From the NCBI GenBank assembly GCA_023151115.1, contig JAKLJP010000021.1:1-64000 (forward strand): a DNA stretch of 64,000 bases, in the 5' to 3' direction. This stretch comes from Anaerolineae bacterium. Its GTDB lineage: Bacteria; Chloroflexota; Anaerolineae; 4572-78; J111. Shown in pieces: positions 9,040 through 16,971 of the stretch (positions are counted from its first letter, which is position 1; every line of letters starts with the position of its first letter). Under the pieces are notes generated by a model. The model searched no databases and had not been told where the DNA came from. It worked only from the letters and a program-made list of their open reading frames with translations. The position numbers were made by a program, and so were the translations under genes.

Positions 9040-9110
9040 GAAGATGGGAAGGCTGGAGGACTGGATATTAAGCAGCTTCCATCCTTCCTTTCTTCCAGCC
9101 TTCCCATCGT
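9040..9110. repeat. Purine/pyrimidine palindrome between binding protein and permease genes
   Basis: GATGGGAAGGCTGGA on the left is inverted as TCCAGCCTTCCCATC on the right, a perfect 15-base pairing around a loop. The position after a binding-protein gene could lower downstream expression. Confidence 0.7.
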
Positions 9111-9172
9111 GTTAGCTAATTTTGCTTGCAATTAAAAGTGGGTAGATTAAATTCTATGGTAAGGTAGGTTCG

Positions 9173-10069
9173 ATGAACAATCCAAGCGTCCCCTTCTTTC
9201 ATCGTCCCAAAGTGGTGCCGTTTGTATTTTTAGCCCCCTTCTTGATTTTATTTTTAACCTTCCGGGTCTGGGCCGTCATTCAGGCCATGTTGTTAAGCTT
9301 TGAAAAAGTCCAGGGCGTCGGCTCAAGTGAATGGATAGGTCTCGGTAATTACCAATTTCTATTCAATGATCCCACCTTTTATAAGGCGTTGCTCAACACC
9401 GTCTATTATACAGCCGGTACGCTAATCCTCTTGATCGTCATTCCGCTTGTCTTGGCAGCCTTACTTTATTCTGGTTTGGTCAAAAAAGCAGGTATATTCC
9501 GCACCACCTTGTTTTTGCCTGTTCTGACTTCGTTAGTGGTAGTTGGCGTGGTATTCCGCCTGATCCTGGCCCCAGAAGGTTTGCTCAATAGTTGGCTTAA
9601 CCTGGTGGGGATTCCGCCTCAACGCTGGTTGGAAACTGCCGACTTAGCCATTCCGGCTATGTTAATTATGGCGACCTGGCGCTGGACCGGCTTGAACATG
9701 GTTTATTTTACCTCAGGACTGGCCAACATTCCCCAGGACCTCTATGATGCGGCGGCAATTGATGGCGCCAACGGCTTACAGCGCTTCTACTATATTACCA
9801 TTCCTCAACTCAGGCCCATCATTATTTTTGTTATGACCCTCACCCTGATTGGGGGATTTCAACTCTTTGTTGAACCCTTCATTCTCTGGACCGCCGGAGC
9901 AAGCCCCGGACAAGGAGGGTTAAGCATTGTCCTTTTTCTCTATAGAACCGCGTTTACCTCCTTCAATTTAGGCTATGCCTCAACGATTGGGGTGGTGCTG
10001 GCTTTGATTATCATGATTCTGTCGCTGGTGCAGCTCAGACTGTTGGGATTTTTCAAAAAGGAGGAGTAA
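9173..10069 (+). CDS. Sugar ABC transporter permease, MalF/AraP type
   Basis: A 298-residue inner-membrane protein with six predicted membrane helices, starting around residue 15. The EAA loop that contacts the ATPase is at residues about 190-211 (YDAAAIDGANGLQRFYYITI), as in CUT1 permeases. Its stop codon directly abuts the start of the second permease, so the two are translated together and should form the heterodimeric pore for the binding protein encoded upstream. Confidence 0.92.
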   Translation: MNNPSVPFFHRPKVVPFVFLAPFLILFLTFRVWAVIQAMLLSFEKVQGVGSSEWIGLGNYQFLFNDPTFYKALLNTVYYTAGTLILLIVIPLVLAALLYSGLVKKAGIFRTTLFLPVLTSLVVVGVVFRLILAPEGLLNSWLNLVGIPPQRWLETADLAIPAMLIMATWRWTGLNMVYFTSGLANIPQDLYDAAAIDGANGLQRFYYITIPQLRPIIIFVMTLTLIGGFQLFVEPFILWTAGASPGQGGLSIVLFLYRTAFTSFNLGYASTIGVVLALIIMILSLVQLRLLGFFKKEE

Positions 10070-10957
10070 ATGGACGCCAGTTTAGCCCATCGTGAACAGG
10101 CCGCCCAATTAACCATAGGCCCTGGGCGTTGGCAGCGCACCCTAAGTCAGGTTGTGCTAACCCTGCTATTTCTTGTTGCGGGAATTGTTTTCCTGATCCC
10201 GTTCTATTGGATGATCCTCAGCTCTATCCGCTCGCCGGAACGGATTTTTGCCGACGCCGGCAGTCTTTTCCCCAGCGAAGTGACATTTGTTAGCTATGAA
10301 AATCTTTTTTCTGAGCTTGCTTTTGAACAATGGTATTTAAACTCTATCATCATTGCCTTTGGCTTTGCCATCCTGGCCGTGACTCTTTGCACTCTGGCCG
10401 CCTATCCCCTGGCCCGCTTCAATTTTCCCTTTCGCAACGTCATCTTTATTACCATTCTGGCCTCGCAAATGTTGCCCTTTCACATGCTGCTCATTCCTCT
10501 CTTCATGATGATGGTTAATTTCAAAATGATTGACACCTATATCGGGGTTATCTTGCCGCTGGCGGCTCATCCGTTTGGCCTTTTTTATATGCGGCAATAC
10601 ATGTTAAGCCTCAGTTCTGATATTTTAGATGCAGCCCGCGTAGATGGCGCCTCTGAATACCAGTTGTTCCTGCAAGTCGTTCTCCCGTTGGTCAGACCAG
10701 CCATCGGCACACTTTTTATTCTCTTTTCCCTGGAAGGTTGGAACGATTTGTTATGGCCCCTCATTGTGATGCGCACCGAAGAAAAATATACCCTGGCCGT
10801 GGGCATCGCCGGGCTGGTGGGGCTCTATCGTCAACGTTGGGATTTGATCATGGCCGGCGCATTTCTGGCTACCTTCCCCATCATCATCCTGTTTCTTTTT
10901 ATGCAAAAGCAATTTATTGCGGGTATATCCTCGCTGGGTTCGGGGGTAGAAAAGTAA
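10070..10957 (+). CDS. Sugar ABC transporter permease, MalG/AraQ type
   Basis: A 295-residue inner-membrane protein with six helices. The EAA loop lies at about residues 184-206 (ILDAARVDGASEYQLFLQVV). The ATG follows the TAA of the first permease without a gap, and the ribosome binding site GGAGG lies inside the end of that gene. It pairs with the first permease. The ATPase must come from elsewhere, as is known for CUT1 systems that share an MsmX-like subunit. Confidence 0.92.
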   Translation: MDASLAHREQAAQLTIGPGRWQRTLSQVVLTLLFLVAGIVFLIPFYWMILSSIRSPERIFADAGSLFPSEVTFVSYENLFSELAFEQWYLNSIIIAFGFAILAVTLCTLAAYPLARFNFPFRNVIFITILASQMLPFHMLLIPLFMMMVNFKMIDTYIGVILPLAAHPFGLFYMRQYMLSLSSDILDAARVDGASEYQLFLQVVLPLVRPAIGTLFILFSLEGWNDLLWPLIVMRTEEKYTLAVGIAGLVGLYRQRWDLIMAGAFLATFPIIILFLFMQKQFIAGISSLGSGVEK

Positions 10958-10965
10958 CCAGTAAC

Positions 10966-11032
10966 CAGTAGTCAGATGTCAGTAGTCAGAAAAAATCTGG
11001 CTACTGACATCTGACTACTATTTACGAAGGAG
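10966..11032. repeat. AGTAGTCAG palindrome ending in a ribosome binding site
   Basis: TAGTCAGATGTCAGTAG is inverted as CTACTGACATCTGACTA around an AAAAAATCTGG loop. It runs straight into CTATTTACGAAGGAG (11018-11032), the ribosome-binding segment of the next gene. The same 15-mer follows another hairpin at 15391-15405. Confidence 0.7.
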
Positions 11033-11039
11033 AGCATCT

Positions 11040-12038
11040 ATGGCTATCAAGCACAAACGATTAGGCAAGCATGGCGTCCTGGTCAGCAATTTATGTTTGG
11101 GGACGATGAATTTTGGCTGGCTCACCTCAGAAGAAGAGAGCTTCAAAATTATGGACCGTGCCCTTGAATTGGGGATCAATTTCTTCGACACGGCCGATGT
11201 TTACGGCTGGGGTGGGGAACAGGGGGACACCGAGCTGATCATCGGACGCTGGTTTGCTCAAGGTGGTGGGCGGCGAGACGCCGTTGTTCTGGCTACCAAG
11301 GTTTATAACCCCGTCACCCGGAAAGCCAATCGGCCGGAACCCAACACCGACACGCGCAATCTCTCAGCTATGAAAATCAAGAAGCACTGCGCCAACAGCC
11401 TGAAACGATTGCAGACCGATTGGATTGATCTGTACCAGATGCACCACATTGATCGTGACTGCCCCTGGGACGAGACCTGGCAGGCGTTCAACAGCCTTAT
11501 TAACCAGGGCAAAGTGGTTTATGTGGGGTCCAGTAACTTTGCCGGCTGGGACATCGCCACCGCTTGCCAGGAAGCCTCTAAACGGGGCATGCTGGGCCTG
11601 GTCAGCGAACAAAGTATCTATCACCTCAATAATCGGATGATTGAACTGGAGGTTATTCCCGCTTGCTGGCATTATGGCCTGGGGTTAATCCCCTGGAGTC
11701 CGTTGGGAGGCGGTCTTTTAGGTGGAGCGTTGGAGAAGCTCAAAACCGGACGCCGGACGGGTGACGAGTTTGAGCGGGAAGTGCAGAAAAACAGGGCTAA
11801 ACTTGAACAATATGAAGCCCTCTGTAAAGAGCTAGGTGAGCCACCGGCTGCGGTGGCCCTGGCCTGGCTGCTGCACAACCCCATTGTCACCGCGCCGATC
11901 ATCGGCCCGCGCACGGTCGAACAACTCGACAGCGCCATTCGCGCCACCGAAATTAAGCTGGACGAAGACATACTGAAGAAATTGGATGAGATTTTCCCAG
12001 GACCGGGTGGCGAAGCCCCCAAAGCATACGCCTGGTAA
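11040..12038 (+). CDS. Aldo/keto reductase
   Basis: A 332-residue cytoplasmic NAD(P)H-dependent oxidoreductase with a TIM-barrel fold. The catalytic tetrad is visible: D50 and Y55 in FFDTADVYGWG, K87 in LATKVYN, and a His in YQMHHID. The C-terminal nucleotide-binding signature is IIGPRTVEQLDSA. It lies between the arabinose-type importer and the GH51 gene, so a role in reducing or oxidising the released sugar is likely but unproven. GAAGGAG precedes the ATG. Confidence 0.9.
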   Translation: MAIKHKRLGKHGVLVSNLCLGTMNFGWLTSEEESFKIMDRALELGINFFDTADVYGWGGEQGDTELIIGRWFAQGGGRRDAVVLATKVYNPVTRKANRPEPNTDTRNLSAMKIKKHCANSLKRLQTDWIDLYQMHHIDRDCPWDETWQAFNSLINQGKVVYVGSSNFAGWDIATACQEASKRGMLGLVSEQSIYHLNNRMIELEVIPACWHYGLGLIPWSPLGGGLLGGALEKLKTGRRTGDEFEREVQKNRAKLEQYEALCKELGEPPAAVALAWLLHNPIVTAPIIGPRTVEQLDSAIRATEIKLDEDILKKLDEIFPGPGGEAPKAYAW

Positions 12039-12039
12039 G

Positions 12040-12112
12040 CGATGAAAATGACGCGAAGACGCGAGGAATTCCTTCGCATCCACGCCTCACCAGTCATCGC
12101 CTCTTTATAAAG
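12040..12112. repeat. GCGATGA/TCATCGC palindrome
   Basis: GCGATGAAAATGACGCG on the left and CACCAGTCATCGCCTC on the right form an imperfect palindrome containing short repeated GACGCG units. It ends just before the ribosome binding site of the GH51 gene. Confidence 0.5.
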
Positions 12113-12126
12113 GAGAGGTATAGAAA

Positions 12127-13623
12127 ATGAAAGAAACTACGCTAACTTTACATACTCAATTTCAAATCGGCCAGGTAGATGAAAGGGTCTTCGGCGGCTT
12201 TCTGGAACATATGGGCCGGGCCGTGTATGAAGGCGTCTATGACCCCAAATCGCCCCACGCCGATGAAGACGGTTTTCGCACTGACGTGCTGGAGGTTTTA
12301 CAACGTTGGAATATGACTGCCATGCGTTATCCAGGCGGCAACTTTGCCTCTGGCTATCACTGGCTCGACGGCGTTGGCCCCCGCGAGCAGCGCCCGACGG
12401 TGCTCGAACTGGCCTGGCAAAGCATCGAGCCTAACCACTTTGGCACCGATGAATATATCAAACTCTGCCGCCGCCTGAACTGGACGCCGATGTTGACTGT
12501 CAACCTGGGCACCGGCACACCTGAAGAAGCGGGCCGCTGGGTGGAATATTGCAATCGTCCCGGCGGAACAAAATTTGCCGATCTGCGTATCGCCAACGGC
12601 TCAACCGCTCCGCACAATGTCAAACTATGGTGCCTGGGCAATGAGATGGACGGCCCCTGGCAGTTGGGCCACGTTCCCGCCGATCAATATGCCATTCGGG
12701 CCCAACAAGCGGCCAAAATTATGAAGGATGTGGATAAATCCATCGAGGTGGTGGTCGCCGGTACGTGCGTAACCGACCTGCCCACTTATATGGATTGGGA
12801 CCGCCAGGTGCTGGAATACGTGGCTGAAGCTGATTATATCAGCCTGCACTCCTACGCCGGCAACCGGGCCGGCGATACCTCTGATTACCTGGCGATAACC
12901 AACGCCATTGATCGCCAAATCGAAGAGATGGATGCCGCTTGTCGTTTTGTTCAGGCCAAGCAGCGCAGCCAGAAGCGGGCTTACCTCTGCTTTGACGAGT
13001 GGAATGTGTGGTATCGAACGCAGAAACCAGAGTTTTTGGATGGAGACGGTAAATTCGCGCCGCACGTGGCCGAGGAAACCTACAATCTTGAAGATGCCCT
13101 GGTGGTGGCCGGTTATCTAAACAGTTTTGTGCGCCACGCCAATATGGTCAAGATTGCCAACCTCGCCCAAATTGTCAATGCGCTCTCGCCCATCCACACC
13201 GAAGGCGACCGGGTTTTGCTGCACACCACTTTTTATCCCTTTGAAATGTTCTCTCGCCGGCGCAACGGCATTTCCCTCCAGCCGATAGTGGCCGGCCCCA
13301 CCTACGAAGGCCAGAAAAATGGCGAAGTGTTTTATCTCGATACCAGCGCCATCCTCAACAACGACATCCTGCACGTTTTTATGACCAACCGGAGTTTGAG
13401 CGAAGCGCTGCCCGTCCAGGTAAAAGTGGCCGACCGGTCAATTATCGCCCTGGACAGCGCCGAAATTCTCACCGGGCCTGATCCTAAAGCAGTAAACTCA
13501 CTCGAGCAACCCCATCTGATTCAAAGCCGGCCATTCCAGGCGGTGAAGATTAGCGACGGCTTGGCGACCGTAACACTGCCTCCTCTCTCGGTGGCGGCGC
13601 TGACTTTTCGTCTGGGGAGTTAA
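12127..13623 (+). CDS. abfA: GH51 alpha-L-arabinofuranosidase
   Basis: A 498-residue enzyme, close to the usual GH51 length, with no signal peptide, so it acts in the cytoplasm on imported arabino-oligosaccharides. The acid/base is E173 in WCLGNEMDGPW and the nucleophile E291 in CFDEWNVWY; the N-terminal FGGFLEHMGRAVYEG and MRYPGGNFASGY motifs are typical. Residues after about 400 form the C-terminal beta domain. It follows the importer and the aldo/keto reductase on the same strand, supporting an arabinan-utilisation cluster. Start ATG follows AAAGGAG. Confidence 0.93.
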   Translation: MKETTLTLHTQFQIGQVDERVFGGFLEHMGRAVYEGVYDPKSPHADEDGFRTDVLEVLQRWNMTAMRYPGGNFASGYHWLDGVGPREQRPTVLELAWQSIEPNHFGTDEYIKLCRRLNWTPMLTVNLGTGTPEEAGRWVEYCNRPGGTKFADLRIANGSTAPHNVKLWCLGNEMDGPWQLGHVPADQYAIRAQQAAKIMKDVDKSIEVVVAGTCVTDLPTYMDWDRQVLEYVAEADYISLHSYAGNRAGDTSDYLAITNAIDRQIEEMDAACRFVQAKQRSQKRAYLCFDEWNVWYRTQKPEFLDGDGKFAPHVAEETYNLEDALVVAGYLNSFVRHANMVKIANLAQIVNALSPIHTEGDRVLLHTTFYPFEMFSRRRNGISLQPIVAGPTYEGQKNGEVFYLDTSAILNNDILHVFMTNRSLSEALPVQVKVADRSIIALDSAEILTGPDPKAVNSLEQPHLIQSRPFQAVKISDGLATVTLPPLSVAALTFRLGS

Positions 13624-13688
13624 GGATCGTGGATTAAATAACTTCCCCAATTCAATGGGAAGTTGGAGATTGGAGATTAGAGATTCAG

Positions 13689-14243
13689 GTGATCTGGATC
13701 AAGCAAGAATTGCACAAGGAGTTTGTGATGGCGGTCAAAGACAATCGCCTGGTGGCTTTGTCTGAAGCGGACAAACGGCAAGGTCGGTTTGTAACCCTGG
13801 CAGACCTCGAGCTAAAGCCCGGTCAAGGCCGTTTGGTCTACTTCAAGGGCGTGCGTTTCCCGATCCTGGTAGCCAAACAAGTCTTTACAAACCAAGATGG
13901 CTCCACCGGGACATTATATCTGGCCTCCAGTGATACCAGCCTGACCTATGACCCCCTCACGACAATCTATCAAAAACGATGGCACGTCGAAGTCATTCAC
14001 AAATCCCTCAAGCAAAACGCCGCCCTGGAAAGATCGCCCACCAAAACCATTCGTGCCCAGTGTAATCATATCTTTGCCGCGATGGTCGCCGTCACCAAAC
14101 TCGAATGTCTCAAACTGACCCGGCAGACCAACCACTTCGCCTTGAAGTCTAAACTTTATCTCAAGGCCATCAAAGCTGCTTTTGCTGAACTCAGAACCTT
14201 AAATTGTCAATCTCTTGATTCTGTCAAATTCTCCTTTGCGTAA
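13689..14243 (+). pseudogene. IS4-type transposase, amino-terminal part missing
   Basis: A 184-residue C-terminal piece of a DDE transposase. It has the YREK signature of the IS4 superfamily, spaced Y-2-R-3-E-6-K (YQKRWHVEVIHKSLK), preceded by FVMAVKDNR and followed by CNHIFAAMVAVTKLE. The region with the first catalytic Asp is absent. Upstream lies only a simple GGAGATTGGAGATTAGAG repeat, which marks the truncation point. IS4-group elements make 9-13 bp target duplications, which matches the size seen around the short CAATAC elements in this window. Confidence 0.75.
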
Positions 14244-14273
14244 GGTGAGTTAATTAATTCTCATTCCTAAATG

Positions 14274-14310
14274 GTGATAAATGTCACTATTTGCTAGTGA
14301 CGTTTATCAC
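14274..14310. terminator. Strong hairpin between transposase remnant and GntR gene
   Basis: Sixteen-base arms (14274-14289 and 14295-14310, GTGATAAATGTCACTA and its near-inverse with one wobble) around TTTGC. There is no T tract on either side. It lies 12 bases past the end of the minus-strand GntR gene and may stabilise or end both transcripts. Confidence 0.5.
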
Positions 14311-14322
14311 GAATACTATCTT

Positions 14323-15015
14323 TCAGGCAAACTCTGCTTGTTCTTTCAGATAGGTCTGGATCAAAGCCTCTTTGAGCGCTGTCTCAACATTGCTACGACC
14401 AAAGGCGATATTGGTCTGGATGGCTTCACGCGCCGCTGTCACATTGCCGGCTTGAATACAGGCCAGAACATGCAAGTGCTGCTGGCAGGTCTGAACCAGG
14501 CGCTCAACCGTAGTGATGTCGTGCAGCCGCAGGAAAAAAAGTCGCTCGTTGACGTCATGCAACAACTCCTGTAGGACTCGGTTGCCGGTAGCCTGGGCCA
14601 GGGTTTCATGAAATAATTCGTCCTGCCGGGCCAGATGAGAGGTATCCAATTCGTCCAGTGCATCCGCAGTGAGTAAATTATTCCAGGTTTGATACAGCCG
14701 CTGCCAGATGGGTTGCTCCATGCCCTGAGTGGTCAGTTGCTCTACTACAAACAATTCTAAAGCCAGGCGAACATCATACAGGTGGTGGATTTCACTCAAG
14801 TCAGGCTGTTTGACCGTACAGCCGCGATAAGGCACTTTATCTACCAATTTACTGTCCTCCAGCATGCGCAGCGCTTCGCGGATGGGGACTCGGCTTACGC
14901 CAAACTCACTGCATAAACTTTCCTCGGTCAAGCGTTGCCCCGGCGGATATTCCCACTGAATAATTCGATTTTTGAGGGTATCAAAAATTTCCTGGCTCAG
15001 ATTTTGTTTGTCCAT
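14323..15015 (-). CDS. GntR-family regulator with FCD ligand domain
   Basis: A 230-residue transcriptional regulator. Residues about 5-70 form the winged helix-turn-helix (LTEESLCSEFGVSRVPIREA); residues about 80-215 form an all-helical FCD domain with the usual Asp/His metal or ligand residues (DELFHETL, QQHLHVL). It is divergent from the BMP-type ABC operon. Two GntR-type palindromes (TTGTATACAA and TTGTATACGA) lie in the spacer upstream of that operon. It most likely represses the transporter and enzyme genes until a small acid or amide ligand is present; the ligand is unknown. Confidence 0.88.
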   Translation of the reverse strand: MDKQNLSQEIFDTLKNRIIQWEYPPGQRLTEESLCSEFGVSRVPIREALRMLEDSKLVDKVPYRGCTVKQPDLSEIHHLYDVRLALELFVVEQLTTQGMEQPIWQRLYQTWNNLLTADALDELDTSHLARQDELFHETLAQATGNRVLQELLHDVNERLFFLRLHDITTVERLVQTCQQHLHVLACIQAGNVTAAREAIQTNIAFGRSNVETALKEALIQTYLKEQAEFA

Positions 15016-15110
15016 ACAGAATTTGCCAACTTTTCAAATAGGTGTAAAATTGCCTTCAAATTGGCTCAGGAAGCTTCTTTCCGGCCAAATCAATTTTAAC
15101 TCCAATGCGA

Positions 15111-15143
15111 CGACGCATTTTTTAAGGCGTCGTTTTTTGTTTT
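15111..15143 (+). terminator. Orphan intrinsic terminator 1
   Basis: CGACGC (15111-15116) pairs with GCGTCG (15127-15132), followed by TTTTTTGTTTT. No plus-strand gene precedes it within this divergent spacer. Confidence 0.65.
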
Positions 15144-15179
15144 AGTAAACTAAATAACCATTTTTTCTGAGCAGCCGAG

Positions 15180-15228
15180 ACGCTCTCAAATGCCATCTGA
15201 AAAGATTGGCATCTGAGGGCGTTTTTTG
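15180..15228 (+). terminator. Orphan intrinsic terminator 2
   Basis: ACGCTCTCAAATGCCA pairs with TGGCATCTGAGGGCGT (two mismatches) and is followed by a T6 tract. A second plus-strand terminator just after the first suggests a short transcript, such as a small RNA, starting near 15020-15100. Confidence 0.65.
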
Positions 15229-15267
15229 TTAATTCCGGGCCGGGCACGGATCGATTAAAGCACCTAT

Positions 15268-15290
15268 ATTGTATACAATTTTGTATACGA
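15268..15290. promoter_or_regulatory. Tandem GntR/FCD-type operators
   Basis: ATTGTATACAAT (15268-15279) is a perfect 12-base palindrome and TTGTATACGA (15281-15290) is a one-mismatch repeat of its core 12 bases downstream. The N-GT-N-AC-N pattern matches sites known for FadR/FCD-type GntR regulators. The regulator encoded at 14323-15015 is the obvious candidate. Confidence 0.6.
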
Positions 15291-15344
15291 GACAATTTGG
15301 GAGGAGTTTTCACAGAGCTGTGGCACACCACCAAGAATGAAAAA

Positions 15345-15391
15345 GGAGTGCAAGGCTTGCCTTGCTGACAGCAAACCAAGGTTTGCACTCC
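15345..15391 (+). promoter_or_regulatory. Leader hairpin before the ABC ATPase gene
   Basis: GGAGTGCAA and TTGCACTCC form 9-base arms around an inner CCTTG...CAAGG pairing. The hairpin ends 10 bases before the AAGGAG ribosome binding site. It could influence translation or be another palindromic repeat. Confidence 0.5.
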
Positions 15392-15411
15392 TATTTACGA
15401 AGGAGTCGAAA

Positions 15412-16971
15412 ATGCTAACCCAAGTTCAAGCTCCAACCAATCTGGCCACGCCCTTGTTGGAGGCTCGCGGGCTGGTCAAGCAGTTTGGCGACCTACGAGC
15501 CAACGATAACGTCAATATTGCCATTTATCCCGGCGAAGTCCACGCCATTTTGGGCGAAAATGGAGCGGGCAAAAGCACCTTGATGAAAATGCTCTATGGC
15601 TTTTACCAGCCCACCGCCGGTCAAATCTTTCTAAACGGCCAACCGATGATTATCAACTCACCCCAGGATGGCCGCCGGTTGGGCATCGGCATGGTTTTTC
15701 AAAATTTCACCCTCATTCCCGCCTTGACGGTGATTGAAAATGTGGCCCTGTTTTTGCCGGATTTGCGGGCCGTGTTTAGCCAAAAGGAAATCGAACAGCG
15801 CATTAAAGAGGCGTCGGCCAAATATGACCTGCGCGTGGCCCCGCGGGCCACTGTTGGCGAGCTTTCGATGGGCGAGCAGCAGAAGGTTGAGATTCTCAAA
15901 ATTATTCTGGCCGGGGCCAAGGTGCTGATCTTTGATGAGCCGACCAGCGTGCTGGCTCCTCATGAGGTGGGTGGGCTGTTCCAGGTGTTCAACAAACTGC
16001 GAGCCGATGGGTACGCCATCCTCTTTATCACCCACAAAATGCCCGAGGTCATGGCCGTAGCCGACCGGATTACGGTGCTGCGCCGGGGCCGGGTAGTTGA
16101 AACTATGCCTGTCGCCGGGGCGACCGAAACTGAGTTGGTGACGATGCTCTTGGGTTCGGCTCCACCGGAGGCGGCCCGAATTACGCAATTCAAAGATACT
16201 ACCGGCCAGACTCCTTTATTGATTTTCGACCGTATCACTGTGCCCGATGAACAAACCAAAATCGGCCTGAAAGAAGTCTCGTTTCAAGTTTTTCCCGGCG
16301 AGATTGTCGGCGTGGCCGGCGTTTCCGGCAACGGACAGCAAACGCTGATTGAAGCGGCCCTGGGACTGCGCCCGCACACCGCCGGAACGATTCATCTGAT
16401 GGGCGAAAATGTGGCGAATTGGCCGGTTGAAAAGAAGCTGCAAGCCGGCCTGGGCTGCATCCCTGAAGACCCACTGCTAATGGGTGCGATCCCCGGCATG
16501 CGCGTTTATGAAAATATGATTCTGGGCGAGCAGCATCAATACGCCGACCAGGGCGGACTTTCGATGAACTGGAAACGGGTGCGGGATAAGGCCACCCAAT
16601 TCCTCAACAGCACCTTTATCTCTTCTGCGCCGCGGCTGGAGGTGATGGTCGAGACTTTATCGGGCGGCAATTTGCAGCGGGTCATTATTGCCCGCGAGGT
16701 GGGCCGTCAGCCCAAGCTGTTGATTGCCTATTACGTGGCGCGTGGCCTGGATATTTCTAACGCCGAAGCGGCTCGCCGCCTGCTGCTGAAACACCGCGAG
16801 CAGGGGATGGGCATCTTACTCATTTCCGAAGATTTGGATGAACTCTTTGCTCTGAGCGACCGGCTGCTGGTGATGCACCACGGCCACATTGTCGGCACGT
16901 TCAGGCCGCAAGAGACGACGGCCCATGATGTGGGGATTCTCATGACAGGAGGGACGATAACCCATGCTTAA
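15412..16971 (+). CDS. ABC importer ATPase with two nucleotide-binding domains (BMP/nucleoside type)
   Basis: A 519-residue cytoplasmic ATPase. The start ATG at 15412 is chosen because AAGGAG lies 8 bases upstream. The first domain has Walker [10 protein letters not shown], signature LSMGEQQKVEI and Walker B VLIFDEPTS. The second has the degenerate Walker A usual for this family (GVSGNGQQT) and signature LSGGNLQR, but its Walker B reads LLIAYYVARGLD where relatives have a Pro-Thr before Arg-Gly-Leu-Asp. It overlaps the first permease gene by 8 bases, so the operon is translationally coupled. Members of this group import nucleosides or other small polar compounds. Confidence 0.9.
   Translation: MLTQVQAPTNLATPLLEARGLVKQFGDLRANDNVNIAIYPGEVHAILGENGAGKSTLMKMLYGFYQPTAGQIFLNGQPMIINSPQDGRRLGIGMVFQNFTLIPALTVIENVALFLPDLRAVFSQKEIEQRIKEASAKYDLRVAPRATVGELSMGEQQKVEILKIILAGAKVLIFDEPTSVLAPHEVGGLFQVFNKLRADGYAILFITHKMPEVMAVADRITVLRRGRVVETMPVAGATETELVTMLLGSAPPEAARITQFKDTTGQTPLLIFDRITVPDEQTKIGLKEVSFQVFPGEIVGVAGVSGNGQQTLIEAALGLRPHTAGTIHLMGENVANWPVEKKLQAGLGCIPEDPLLMGAIPGMRVYENMILGEQHQYADQGGLSMNWKRVRDKATQFLNSTFISSAPRLEVMVETLSGGNLQRVIIAREVGRQPKLLIAYYVARGLDISNAEAARRLLLKHREQGMGILLISEDLDELFALSDRLLVMHHGHIVGTFRPQETTAHDVGILMTGGTITHA

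Larger units (their letters stand above)
15016..15411. other. Divergent spacer with operators, terminators and leader hairpin
   Basis: A 396-base spacer between the GntR gene and the ABC operon. In order it holds two plus-strand terminators, two TTGTATAC palindromes and a leader hairpin ending next to the ribosome binding site. No protein gene is supported. A start at 15337 would run through the leader hairpin and lacks a clear ribosome binding site. Confidence 0.65.

Noticed and set aside
15337..15411. Upstream start for the BMP-type ATPase
   Set aside because: It would translate a leader hairpin and yields a Cys-rich extension unlike the family; AAGGAG supports 15412.
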